The notes beneath the pieces are model-generated. The model saw only the letters and a program-made list of their open reading frames with translations, was not told the origin of the DNA and ran no database searches. A stretch of 64,000 nucleotides of DNA, taken from Paraburkholderia lacunae. Lineage in GTDB: Bacteria > Pseudomonadota > Gammaproteobacteria > Burkholderiales > Burkholderiaceae. Where the stretch lies: positions 92,169 to 156,168 of the forward strand of contig NZ_QHKS01000019.1 in the NCBI RefSeq assembly GCF_003353175.1, in the 5' to 3' direction. Every line of letters begins with the position of its first letter. The stretch's first letter is position 1. The translations under genes and the position numbers were made by a program. This document shows, piece by piece, positions 52,760-61,595 of the stretch.

Positions 52760-53188
52760 GCGCTCGGCGTTCAGCAAGGTTGCGGGCGCCTCTACCCTCG
52801 CCGCACGTTTCGCGGTGGGCGCAGAAGCAGCCGAGCGTTGCTTGCCGCCATGCGTCGCCGCGTTCGCTGCCGCGCGTTCGATAAACATGCTGGGCGTCAT
52901 GCCGCAGCATCGTTTGAAATGGCGGCCGAAATGGCTCTGATCGAAGAAGCCGACCTCGGTCGCGACGACGGACCCTGGCACGCCTTCGAGCAACAGCGTC
53001 TGCGCGCGCTGAATCCGCAGCCCGCACAGATACCGGTACGGCGACGACCCATACTGCTGGCGAAACACGGTCGCAAACCGCGAAACGCTGAGCGCGGACA
53101 GCTCGGCAAGCTGCGCGAGCGTCACCGGCTCCGCGAAATGCGCTTCGATAAATGCTCGGGCCGCGCTAAGCGCAATCGACTGTTTCAT
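52730..53188 (-). CDS. AraC-family regulator, DNA-binding domain only
   Basis: A 152-residue protein whose first about 105 residues are the AraC/XylS double HTH (FAEPVTLAQLAELSALSVSR, then GSVVATEVGFFDQSHFGRHF). The usual ligand-binding or dimerisation domain is missing; only an Ala/Arg-rich tail follows. Its ATG overlaps the stop of the preceding oxidase gene (ATGA), so it is the last cistron of the catabolic operon and probably autoregulatory or an operon-specific activator. Confidence 0.87.
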   Translation of the reverse strand: MKQSIALSAARAFIEAHFAEPVTLAQLAELSALSVSRFATVFRQQYGSSPYRYLCGLRIQRAQTLLLEGVPGSVVATEVGFFDQSHFGRHFKRCCGMTPSMFIERAAANAATHGGKQRSAASAPTAKRAARVEAPATLLNAERSAERQPGFL

Positions 53189-54372
53189 GACGTCGCGGCC
53201 TCGGAACGGGCGGCCGGACGCTTCGCAAAACGCGCGATGGCAAACGCGTCGAGCGCAATCGGCGTACTGCCTGTGGCGACGAGTTCAGCGAGCGTCTCGC
53301 CTACGCCCGGGCCGATCTGGAAACCCGAGCCGCAGAAACCGAACGCGTAATAGAGACCGTCCACCTTGCTGCTGGGTCCGATCACCGGCTCGCCGTCGGG
53401 CAGATAACTCTCCACCCCGCTCCACACGCGAATCACGTGCAGCGGCGCCATCGCGGGCACGAGGCGGCGCAGTTGCGCCAGTTGCCGCACGGTGTTGATG
53501 GGCAACACCGAGGCGCGGCTCGTCACGGCATCGGCCGGACCGGCAGGACCGCCGCCGACGATGATGTTGCCGCGCGGAATCTGGCGGAAGTAGATGCTCT
53601 CTTCCTTCACAGAAGTGAACACGCCCATCGACGACCTGTACACGTACGGCACCGGCTCCGTGACGGCCATCTGCGGCCCGCTCGCGGTCAGCGGCACGGC
53701 TTCGCCGAACTGCTCGGAGAGCCGGTTCGCCCAGGCGCCCGCGCAGATCACGAGTTGCGCCGCGCGATAGACGTCGCCGCACGCGCTTTCCACGCGAAAA
53801 CGGTCGCCGTCCTTGTCGACCCGGACGATCTCGGTGTTCTCCACGATCCGCGCGCCCAGACGCGCGGCGGCCCGGCCGAACGCCGGCGCGGCGAGACGCG
53901 GGTTCGCGTGGCCGTCGAGCGGCGAAATCGATGCCGCCAGCACCTCGCGCCCGAGAAACGGAAAGCGCCGGAACATGGCTTCGCCGTGCAGCACTTCGAG
54001 TTCGAGACCATAGGCGCGCGCGTCGATCGCGTACTGGTCGAAATTTTCCACGTCCTTCTGGTGGTAACACACGCGCGTATGGCCCGACGGCAGGAACTCG
54101 ACGTCCTCGCCTAGCAGTTCTGCGGAGCGCTGCCAGGTCCGCAGCGCGCGGTTCGCCATCGCCAGTTGCGGCAGCGTGCGGCCTTGCCGGCGAATGCCGC
54201 CGAAGTTCACGCCGCTCGCCTGCTGCCCGGTGAGTCCGCGCTCGAGCAGGATCACCGAACGGTTGCGCTGACGCAGGAAGAACGCTGTCGTGGTGCCCAT
54301 GATGCCGCCGCCGATCACGATCACATCGGCTTCGGTTGCGTTCGTTGCGCTCGTTGCGTTCATGGCGCTCAT
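53185..54372 (-). CDS. FAD-dependent amine/opine oxidase subunit (HcnC/DadA-like)
   Basis: A 395-residue DadA-type flavoprotein. FAD motif VIVIGGGIMGTTTAFFLRQR at about 17-36, then GQQASGVNFGGIRRQGR, VVICAGAWANRL-like segment (LVICAGAWANRLSEQFG) and the C-terminal GLYYAFGFCGSGFQIGPGVG flavin contact. With the two genes upstream it forms a HcnABC/opine-oxidase-like three-subunit dehydrogenase in which this beta subunit oxidises the C-N bond. The N-terminus has an Asn/Ala/Thr repeat (MSAMNATSATNATEA). ATGA overlaps on both sides. Confidence 0.88.
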   Translation of the reverse strand: MSAMNATSATNATEADVIVIGGGIMGTTTAFFLRQRNRSVILLERGLTGQQASGVNFGGIRRQGRTLPQLAMANRALRTWQRSAELLGEDVEFLPSGHTRVCYHQKDVENFDQYAIDARAYGLELEVLHGEAMFRRFPFLGREVLAASISPLDGHANPRLAAPAFGRAAARLGARIVENTEIVRVDKDGDRFRVESACGDVYRAAQLVICAGAWANRLSEQFGEAVPLTASGPQMAVTEPVPYVYRSSMGVFTSVKEESIYFRQIPRGNIIVGGGPAGPADAVTSRASVLPINTVRQLAQLRRLVPAMAPLHVIRVWSGVESYLPDGEPVIGPSSKVDGLYYAFGFCGSGFQIGPGVGETLAELVATGSTPIALDAFAIARFAKRPAARSEAATS

Positions 54373-55739
54373 TCGTTCACCTCTTCGATCAGCGCCACGG
54401 GCAGCGGCTTGACGGGCGCCTGCCCGCGCAGCCGCCCGACCGAGGACAACGGCACCGACGCCGCCGCCGCGATCACTTCGGCGCCGGCGTGGCCGCAATA
54501 GCGTCCCTGGCAGCGGCCCATGCCGACGCGCGAAAACGCCTTTGCGCGGTTGGCCTCCCGCGCGCCGGTCTCGTGCACGACGCGGCGCAATTCGCCTGCG
54601 GTAATCGCCTCGCAGCGGCAAACGATCGTTTCGTCCGGTAGCGACGCGGCGAATTTCGCCGGCCACGGAAAGGCTTTCCGCAAACCCGCGGCAAAGCGCG
54701 TGAAGCGAGCCAGTTCGGCACGCAAACGCTCGACGCCCTCGACCCGCATGCCCTGATCGTGCATCGCCGCGAGCGCCGCGAGGCGGCCCGAGCGTTCGGC
54801 GGCGTCCGCGCCGCGAACCCGTGCGCCATCGCCCGCGAGGTAGATGCCCTTCAGGCTGCTGCGGCCGTCCGCGTCGATTTGCGGCAGCCATTGCTGGGTA
54901 CTCTCGTCGAACAGAAACCGGCAACCCGCGAGGTCCGCCAGCTGCGTTTCGGGACGCAGGTGATAACCGAGCGCGACCGCCTCGCACGCGAGCTCCAAAC
55001 GCTCGCCGCCGGGCAACGCGACTTCGACGCCGCTCACGCCCTGTTGCGGCGAACCCTTGATTTCGACCGGCCGCACGCCGCGATAAACCGGCACGCGCGC
55101 CCGCGCCAGTACGCGCGTCAACGCAATGCCCTTTCTGAGCGCGGCGGGAATCGCCAGCAGCCGGGGCAGCGCGGCAACGCGCTGCATGAACGTCGACGTA
55201 TCCAGCACCGCGGCCACCTGCGCGCCGGCCTTCACGTATTGCGCGGCGACGAGATACAGCAGCGGGCCGCTACCCATCATCACGGTGCGCGCGCCAATTG
55301 CGCAGCCCTGCGATTTCAACGCGACCTGCGCCCCGCCGAGGCTATAAGTGCCGGCCAGGTGCCAGCCCTTGACCGGCATCAGCCGGTCCGTCGCGCCGCT
55401 GCAGACGATCAGCGCGTCGAACGCGAGCGTGTGATACCGCGTCCCGCTCACCAGGTGCGCGGTGTTCGGCGAGATGTTCCAGACCAGCGTTTCCGGCAGA
55501 TAGTCGATCCGGTTCTTCAACGCATCGAAGCTCTGATGCAACGCCGCGGCGCGCGCCGCCTCGGTGCCGTAGAGCGTCTCGTAGCTGCGCGAAAACCCTT
55601 CCGGCTGCCGTCGATAAATCTGCCCGCCGTCGCGCCGCCCTTCGTCGACCACGACAGGCCGCAGCCCCGCTTCGACCAGCGCCTGCGCGGCGCGCACACC
55701 CGCCGGGCCGGTCCCGATGACGACTACACGCGGGGCCAT
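54369..55739 (-). CDS. HcnB/opine-oxidase alpha-like FAD/NAD(P)-dependent subunit
   Basis: A 456-residue pyridine-nucleotide-disulfide-type subunit. Motif VVVIGTGPAGVRAAQALVEA at about 5-24, DEGRRDGGQIYRR, a second Rossmann region (VMMGSGPLLYLVAAQY) and GIYLAGDGARVRGADAAERS. The C-terminal BFD-like domain has VCRCE (about 374-378) and GRCQGRYCGH, four cysteines for a [2Fe-2S] cluster. This is the architecture of HcnB and of opine/hydroxyproline dehydrogenase alpha subunits. It overlaps its partners at both ends. Confidence 0.9.
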   Translation of the reverse strand: MAPRVVVIGTGPAGVRAAQALVEAGLRPVVVDEGRRDGGQIYRRQPEGFSRSYETLYGTEAARAAALHQSFDALKNRIDYLPETLVWNISPNTAHLVSGTRYHTLAFDALIVCSGATDRLMPVKGWHLAGTYSLGGAQVALKSQGCAIGARTVMMGSGPLLYLVAAQYVKAGAQVAAVLDTSTFMQRVAALPRLLAIPAALRKGIALTRVLARARVPVYRGVRPVEIKGSPQQGVSGVEVALPGGERLELACEAVALGYHLRPETQLADLAGCRFLFDESTQQWLPQIDADGRSSLKGIYLAGDGARVRGADAAERSGRLAALAAMHDQGMRVEGVERLRAELARFTRFAAGLRKAFPWPAKFAASLPDETIVCRCEAITAGELRRVVHETGAREANRAKAFSRVGMGRCQGRYCGHAGAEVIAAAASVPLSSVGRLRGQAPVKPLPVALIEEVNE

Positions 55740-56038
55740 ACGCCCTCCCCGGCCTCGGCCAGCTTCGTGACGATCGACATGCCCGGCGCGGCCGGCGTAC
55801 TGCAGGCGCGAACCCGCTCGCCTTGCGCGGTCCAGACCCAGCAGTCCTGGCACGCGCCCATCAGGCAGAAACCGGCGCGGCGGCCGTCGCCGAATTCCGA
55901 ATCGCGCAAGGCCGTCACACCGGTCAGCAGCGCGACCATCAGCGTGTCGCCCTCGGCGGCCTGCTGCACGACGCCGTCCACCGTGATCGGAAAGGTATTG
56001 CGGCCGGTCTCCGCGACCCGTACAAATCGTCCGCTCAT
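55724..56038 (-). CDS. HcnA-like [2Fe-2S] subunit
   Basis: A 104-residue ferredoxin-like protein: FPITVDGVVQQAAEGDTLMV then GFCLMGACQDCWV and RACST give Cys58, Cys63, Cys66 and Cys79, the plant-type [2Fe-2S] pattern of HcnA and of small subunits of opine dehydrogenases. It passes electrons between the flavoprotein subunits. Starts in ATGA overlap with the ATPase gene and overlaps the next gene by 16 bases. Confidence 0.9.
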   Translation of the reverse strand: MSGRFVRVAETGRNTFPITVDGVVQQAAEGDTLMVALLTGVTALRDSEFGDGRRAGFCLMGACQDCWVWTAQGERVRACSTPAAPGMSIVTKLAEAGEGVWPRV

Positions 56039-57882
56039 GCCGGTATCACCTCTGCGGTTTGCAAGCGGCTCAATTCGGCCGCCGGATGGTGGCAAAGAAT
56101 CTCCGCGCCCGAAGGCAGCTTCTTCAGCGACGGCGGCGTCATATTGCACAACCCGTCGATGCGCACCGGACAGCGCGCGCTGAATGAGCACAACTCGCGG
56201 ATGTCGGCGTTCGGCCCCAGCGGCGGCAAGGCGGCCGCGCCGATCTCGCGGCGCGCGTCGAGCCAGCCGGGCTTCAGCGCGGGCACGGAATCGACCAGCA
56301 GCCCGGTGTACGGGTGATACGGCGGCGCCGCGAGCACGTCGCGCTGCCCGGCTTCCACGCGACGCCCCGCGTACAGCACGATCACTTCGTCGCAGATCGC
56401 GCGCACGGTCGAGATATCGTGGCTGATGAACATGTACGACACGCCGAGCTCGCGCCGCAATTCGCCCAGCAGGTCGAGGATCGCCGCACCGACCACCGTG
56501 TCGAGCGCGGAGGTGACTTCGTCGCACAGGATCAAGGCGGGATCGGCGGCGAGCGCGCGCGCCAGGTTCACGCGCTGCTTCTGACCGCCGGACAGTCCGG
56601 CAGGCGTGCGCGTGGCGATCGACGCCGGCAGCTTGACCAGATCGAGCAGTTCCAGCATGCGTTTCTTCGCGGCGGAACCACTCAGACGGTGATAGAAGGC
56701 GAGCGGCCGGCCGAGGATATCGGCAATCGAATGACTCGGGTTCAGCGCGGTGTCGGCGTTCTGGAACACGATCTGGATCTGCCGGTATTGCTCCGGCGTG
56801 CGCTGCGACAGTTGCGCGGGCAACGGCTTGCCGTTGAACAGCACCTCGCCGCGCGCGCGGTCGACTAGACCTGCCACTACCCGCGCCAGCGTCGTCTTGC
56901 CCGAGCCGGACTCGCCGATCACGCCGAGCGTGCTGCCGCGCGGGATCGACAGGCTCACGTCGTCGAGCACACACACAGCGGGTACGCCGGAACGGTCGAG
57001 CCGTCCATAACCCGCCGCAAGGCTGCGAATTTCCAGCAGCGGCGGCAGCACGCGGCCGGTCTTGTCGGCGAGCGTGTCGAATTCCATTTCCGGGCGGCGC
57101 GTCGCGGCGAGCAACTGGCGCGTGTAGGCATCGACGGGCGCGTCGAGCACTTGCGCGACCGCGCCGTTCTCCTTCACCGCGCCGCCGTTCAACACGACGA
57201 TCCGGTCCGCCATTTGCGCGACCACCGCCAGGTCGTGCGACACATATACGGCGGTCGTGCCGAGTTCTCGGACCACTTTCTTGAACGCCGCGAGCACTTC
57301 GATCTGCGTGGTGACGTCGAGCGCGGTGGTCGGCTCGTCGAACACGACGACGGCCGGATCGGTAATCAGCGCCATCGCGGCCATCAGCCGCTGCAACTGG
57401 CCGCCCGACACCTGGTGCGGATAGCGGGCGCCGATCGTCTCCGGCGCGGGCAGCGCGAGCGCGCGGAACAGGCCGACCGCCTTGGCGCGCGCTGCCTCTT
57501 TCGTCATCAGCCGATGCAGCAGGGCCGGCTCGGTGACCTGATCCATGATCGTGCGCGCCGGATTGAAACCCGCCGCCGCGCTCTGCGCGACATACGCGAC
57601 GGTCCGCGCCCGCAACGCGCGACGGCCGGTCGCGTCGAGCGACAGCACGTCCACGTCGCCGACCCGCACCGAGCCGCCGCTGATCGAGCAACCGGCGCGC
57701 GCATAACCGAGCAGCGACAGCGCGATGGTCGTCTTGCCGGAGCCGGACTCGCCGATCAGCGCGAGCACCTCGCCCTTCTTCACCGAAAAATCGACACCCT
57801 TGACGATCTCGGTCACCGGACCCGGCGCCGCACCCGCGACGACCCGCAGGCCCTTCACTTCGATCATGTCGTGAGCCGCCAT
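56035..57882 (-). CDS. Fused double ABC ATPase of a dipeptide/opine-type transporter (DppD-DppF-like)
   Basis: A 615-residue protein with two complete nucleotide-binding domains. First: Walker A GESGSGKTT (44-52), signature VSGGQLQR (about 160), Walker B VVVFDEPTTALD. Second: Walker A GESGSGKTT (about 319), signature LSGGQKQR (about 425), Walker B LILCDEVTSALD. The oligopeptide C-terminal Cys motif CSFSARCP is near 565. ATG 57882, with AAGGAGG at good spacing, overlaps the permease stop as TGATG; a GTG at 57885 is the alternative. Energises the two permeases upstream. Confidence 0.93.
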   Translation of the reverse strand: MAAHDMIEVKGLRVVAGAAPGPVTEIVKGVDFSVKKGEVLALIGESGSGKTTIALSLLGYARAGCSISGGSVRVGDVDVLSLDATGRRALRARTVAYVAQSAAAGFNPARTIMDQVTEPALLHRLMTKEAARAKAVGLFRALALPAPETIGARYPHQVSGGQLQRLMAAMALITDPAVVVFDEPTTALDVTTQIEVLAAFKKVVRELGTTAVYVSHDLAVVAQMADRIVVLNGGAVKENGAVAQVLDAPVDAYTRQLLAATRRPEMEFDTLADKTGRVLPPLLEIRSLAAGYGRLDRSGVPAVCVLDDVSLSIPRGSTLGVIGESGSGKTTLARVVAGLVDRARGEVLFNGKPLPAQLSQRTPEQYRQIQIVFQNADTALNPSHSIADILGRPLAFYHRLSGSAAKKRMLELLDLVKLPASIATRTPAGLSGGQKQRVNLARALAADPALILCDEVTSALDTVVGAAILDLLGELRRELGVSYMFISHDISTVRAICDEVIVLYAGRRVEAGQRDVLAAPPYHPYTGLLVDSVPALKPGWLDARREIGAAALPPLGPNADIRELCSFSARCPVRIDGLCNMTPPSLKKLPSGAEILCHHPAAELSRLQTAEVIPA

Positions 57883-58853
57883 CACGCACCTCCTTGACCA
57901 CGGCCACGGCGCCGCAGGTTGTCGATCAGCAGATTCATGCCGATGGTCAGCGTCGCGATCGCGACGGCCGGCATCAGTACGGCAGGCGCGCCTTCCGACA
58001 GGCCGCCGATGTTCTCGCGCACGAGCGAACCCCAGTCGGCGTTCGGCGGTTGCACGCCGAGGCCGAGGAAACTCAGTCCGCTGAGCAGCAGGACGATGAA
58101 CACGAAGCGCAGGCCGAAATCGGCGAGCATCGGATGAATCATGTTCGGCAGCACTTCCACGCGCGCGATGTAGAAAATGCCCTCGCCGCGCGCTCGCGCC
58201 ACCTGCACGTACTCGAGACCCATCAGGTTCACCGCGAGCGAGCGCGAAATACGGAAGGCGCCGGGAATATAGGCGAGCGCGGCGACGGTCGTCAGCATCG
58301 GGATCGACGAACCGAACGCGGCGACCACGACCAGCGCAAGGACCTTGCTCGGAATCGAAATGAGCGCGTCGAACAGGCGGCTCAGGATCTCGTCGACCCA
58401 GCGTGTGGACACGGCCGCCAGCAGACCGAAAAACGTGCCGATCACACTGGCGAGAACGGCTGCCGCCAGCGCAAGGCCGACCGTGTAGCGTGCGCCATAG
58501 AGAATCCGGCTCAGCATGTCGCGGCCGAGATAGTCGGTGCCGAGCGGATAAGCCGCGCTGTAGGAGCCGAAAATTTCCGTCGAGGTCAGCGCGCCGCCCT
58601 TGTAAGGCGCGACCAGCGGCCCGATGAACGCGACGATCAGCCAGAAGGCGACCAGCGCGAGGCCGATCAGGCCCAGCACGGAAAAGCGGTGAACCAGCCG
58701 TCGCAACGCACCTTGTTTTGGCGCTGCGGATTCTGCTGCCGGTTCTGCTGCCGGTTCGGCTGCCGCCGGCTCGACGACGAGCTCGTCGCGGCTCACGTCG
58801 TACAGTTCCGTGCCGGCGTGAGGAACGTGGGGGTGGGTGGGTCGGCTCATCAT
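57882..58853 (-). CDS. ABC transporter permease (DppC-like)
   Basis: A 323-residue inner-membrane permease. After a Pro/Ala/Glu-rich cytoplasmic tail (EPAAAEPAAEPAAESAA) come TM1 (VLGLIGLALVAFWLIVAFIG), LGTDYLGRDMLSRILYGAR and the EAA loop (NLMGLEYVQVARARGEGIFY), typical of DppC/OppC. Six helices expected. Begins in ATGA overlap with the DppB-like gene; the first of two consecutive ATGs was taken. Confidence 0.93.
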   Translation of the reverse strand: MMSRPTHPHVPHAGTELYDVSRDELVVEPAAAEPAAEPAAESAAPKQGALRRLVHRFSVLGLIGLALVAFWLIVAFIGPLVAPYKGGALTSTEIFGSYSAAYPLGTDYLGRDMLSRILYGARYTVGLALAAAVLASVIGTFFGLLAAVSTRWVDEILSRLFDALISIPSKVLALVVVAAFGSSIPMLTTVAALAYIPGAFRISRSLAVNLMGLEYVQVARARGEGIFYIARVEVLPNMIHPMLADFGLRFVFIVLLLSGLSFLGLGVQPPNADWGSLVRENIGGLSEGAPAVLMPAVAIATLTIGMNLLIDNLRRRGRGQGGA

Positions 58854-59803
58854 TGACGCAGCCTCGGGTTGGATACGATTTGACACAGGTCCGCGATCAG
58901 CACGAGCGCGAGATACGCCGCGCAGAACACCATCACGCATCCCTGCACGAGCGGCATGTCGCGGTTCGTGACGGCATCGACCATCAGGCTCGCGAGACCG
59001 GGATAGTTGAAGATCGACTCGACGATCACCACGCCGCCGAACAGATACGACAGGCTCAACGCCACCGCATTGGCGATCGGGCCGATGGTGTTCGGCAGCA
59101 CATGCCGCAGCACCACGCGCACCGGCGAGGCGCCCTTGAGCACGGCCATTTCGACATACGACGAATTGAGCTGATCGAGCACCGCGGCGCGCGTCATGCG
59201 CGCCATCTGCGCGACGATCACGCAGCACAGCGTCATCACGGGCATCGCGTAGATGCGCAGCAGCGCGCCGAACGAGTGCACTTCCGACAGATACGAGAGC
59301 GCGGGCAGCCAGCGGAGCTTGACGGCGAAGATCAGCACGGCGATCGTCGCGATCAGGAACTCCGGCACGGCGACCGTCGACAGCGTCAGCACATTGAGCA
59401 CGCGGTCGAGCAGCGAGCCGCGGAACATCGCCGACGAGATCCCGATCAGCAATGCGACCGGCACAGAGACCAGCGCCGTCAGCCCGGCCAGCACCAGCGA
59501 GTTGGGCAGGCGCGTGGCGATCAACTGGCTGACCGGCAGGTTGTTCGACATCGAAGTGCCGAAGTTGCCGCTGACAATATGAACGAGCCACTCGAAGTAG
59601 CGCTGCAACGCCGGCTGGTCGAGTCCGAACTGATGCCGCAAGGCCGCCACGGCTTCCGGGGTTGCCGCCTGGCCGAGCGCCTGTTGGGCGGCGTCGCCGG
59701 GAAGCAGTCCCGTGATGCCGAACACGACGGCCGACACCAGCAGCAGCGTAAGCAGCGCGAGGCCGAGGCGCGCGGCGATGAGTCGTTGCGCGTGTGCTTT
59801 CAT
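58850..59803 (-). CDS. ABC transporter permease (DppB-like)
   Basis: A 317-residue permease with the DppB/OppB N-terminal arrangement (LLTLLLVSAVVFGITGLLPG, then FGLDQPALQRYFEWL) and the EAA loop (SSYVEMAVLKGASPVRVVLR, HVLPNT). Pairs with the DppC-like protein. It lies about 106 bases after the binding-protein gene; its stop overlaps the next start (ATGA). Confidence 0.93.
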   Translation of the reverse strand: MKAHAQRLIAARLGLALLTLLLVSAVVFGITGLLPGDAAQQALGQAATPEAVAALRHQFGLDQPALQRYFEWLVHIVSGNFGTSMSNNLPVSQLIATRLPNSLVLAGLTALVSVPVALLIGISSAMFRGSLLDRVLNVLTLSTVAVPEFLIATIAVLIFAVKLRWLPALSYLSEVHSFGALLRIYAMPVMTLCCVIVAQMARMTRAAVLDQLNSSYVEMAVLKGASPVRVVLRHVLPNTIGPIANAVALSLSYLFGGVVIVESIFNYPGLASLMVDAVTNRDMPLVQGCVMVFCAAYLALVLIADLCQIVSNPRLRQ

Positions 59804-59909
59804 CGAGAGTCGCCTCCTTGATTAAAACCGCACGCCGGCAAAAGCGGCGTGCGTGTTGCCGGGTTTGACTTCCCAGTTCGTCAGCCTGGAACCCCTTCCT
59901 TCATTCACC

Positions 59910-61526
59910 TCAAGCGTCGAGCCAGACGTTTTCCGCAAACATGAAACCCATCAGACCCGCGAGCGGGATCGAACCGAGGCCCTTGAGTTTCGACGTGTAC
60001 GCATCGAGCGAGCTCTGGAACAGCGGAATGCCGACCCCGCCGGTTTCATGCACCAGCACCTGCATGTCGCCATAAATCTTCTTGCGCTTCGCGTCGTCCG
60101 GTTCGCCGCGCGCCGCAACCAGCATCTGGTCGAACTTCGGGCTCTTCCAGTTCGCTTCGTTCCACGGTGCGTCGGACTTGAAGAACTGGGTGAAGATCAC
60201 GTCGGCGCTCGGACGCGCGTTGATATTGCCGAAGCCCAGCGGATGCTTCATCCAGTGGTTCGACCAGTAGCCGTCGGCCGGCACGCGCGACACCTGCAGA
60301 TTCAGACCGGCTTGCGGCGCCACCTGCTGCAGGAACATCGCCATTTCCACCGAGCCTTCCGCTGCCGGCGACGCGAAGATCTGGATCGGCGTGCTGCCGA
60401 CCTTGGCCTTCTGGAAATGGAACTTCGCCTTGTCCGGATCGAAGGTGCGCTGCGGCAGTCCGGCCAGGTAGTACTTGTTGGTCGGATCGATAGGCTGGTC
60501 GTTGCCGATCGCGCCGTAGCCCTGGAAGATCGCGCGGCGCATCTGCTCGCGATCCTGCAGGTACATCATGCCTCGACGAAAATCGTCGTTGCCGGTAATG
60601 CCGGCTTCGTCGCGCACCACCAGGTCGGTGTACTGGCCCGTCTTCGTCTCCAGCACGGCGAAACCGCCGGCGCCCTTGATCTGCGCGGTCGAACGCGGGC
60701 TCACCGCGTTGATCAGCTGCACGTCGCCCGAGAGCAGCGCGTTCACGCGCGCGGATTCGTCGCCGATGCCGATCAACTCGACTTCGTCGAGGTGCGGCAT
60801 GCCCGGCTTCCAGTACTTCTCGTTCTTTACGCCGACCGTGCGCACGCCCGGCGAGAATTCCTTGACCTTGAACGGGCCGGTGCCGACCGCCGTTTTGAAG
60901 TCCGTGGTGCCGTCCTTGATGATGAGGAAATGCGAGGTGGCGAGAATCACCGGCAGATCGGCGTTCGGACCTTCGAGCGTGATCGTCACTTCGTTCGGGC
61001 CGGTCGCCTTCACTTCCTTGATCTGATCGGCCAGCGTCTTCGCTTTCGATGCGGTCGCCGGATCCTTGTGCCGCATGATCGAATACACCACGTCGGCGGG
61101 CGTGAGCGACTTGCCGTCGTGGAACTGCACGCCCGTGCGCAGCTTGGCGACCCACACCGTCGCATCTTTCGTATCCAGCGAGGTGGCGAGCGCCATCTTC
61201 GCGCCGAGATGCGAATCGAGTTCGGTCAGGCCGTTGTAGAACATGTTGCAACGGACGTAGTCGGTGCCGAGCGAGCCCTTCGCGGGATCGACGGTATCGG
61301 CTGCGGACGCGGACTGCGTCGCCACCCGGATCTTGCCGCCCTGCTTCGGCTTCGCCTGGGCGAATGCCGCGCCGCTCGCGCTCAGAAGACCGGCGCCCGT
61401 CACCGACATCATGCCGGCGGCGGCCATCGCACGCAGCACGTCGCGCCGCGAGGCGCCTTTGGCCGTCAACTGCTCCAACCCGGTGTCGAGCTGGACAGCG
61501 TCTTGTTGCGAGATTTCCTTATTCAT
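59910..61526 (-). CDS. Periplasmic substrate-binding protein (SBP family 5)
   Basis: A 538-residue family 5 (peptide/opine/nickel-type) binding protein. Signal region with twin-arginine-like SRRDVLRAMAAAGMMSV at about 26-42, cleavage after AFAQA. Family markers: LRTGVQFHDGKSLTPADVVY and GTGPFKVKEFSPG. It delivers the substrate of the adjacent oxidases, likely an amine, opine or modified amino acid. Upstream of the permease genes. Confidence 0.92.
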   Translation of the reverse strand: MNKEISQQDAVQLDTGLEQLTAKGASRRDVLRAMAAAGMMSVTGAGLLSASGAAFAQAKPKQGGKIRVATQSASAADTVDPAKGSLGTDYVRCNMFYNGLTELDSHLGAKMALATSLDTKDATVWVAKLRTGVQFHDGKSLTPADVVYSIMRHKDPATASKAKTLADQIKEVKATGPNEVTITLEGPNADLPVILATSHFLIIKDGTTDFKTAVGTGPFKVKEFSPGVRTVGVKNEKYWKPGMPHLDEVELIGIGDESARVNALLSGDVQLINAVSPRSTAQIKGAGGFAVLETKTGQYTDLVVRDEAGITGNDDFRRGMMYLQDREQMRRAIFQGYGAIGNDQPIDPTNKYYLAGLPQRTFDPDKAKFHFQKAKVGSTPIQIFASPAAEGSVEMAMFLQQVAPQAGLNLQVSRVPADGYWSNHWMKHPLGFGNINARPSADVIFTQFFKSDAPWNEANWKSPKFDQMLVAARGEPDDAKRKKIYGDMQVLVHETGGVGIPLFQSSLDAYTSKLKGLGSIPLAGLMGFMFAENVWLDA

Positions 61527-61595
61527 CGAACAATTCTCCGCGAGGGTTGGCAGGGATGCTGTGTGGTTTTGGCTTACAGATAAAACAACAAGGAC

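Noticed and set aside
54373..54987. Upstream extension of the HcnC-like frame by 205 codons
   Set aside because: Overlaps the strongly supported HcnB-like gene in another frame and has no homology; ATGA coupling supports the start at 54372.
59853..61583. 576-codon open frame on + opposite the binding-protein gene
   Set aside because: Shadow of the SBP gene on -, which has a full family signature; the + product is compositionally abnormal.
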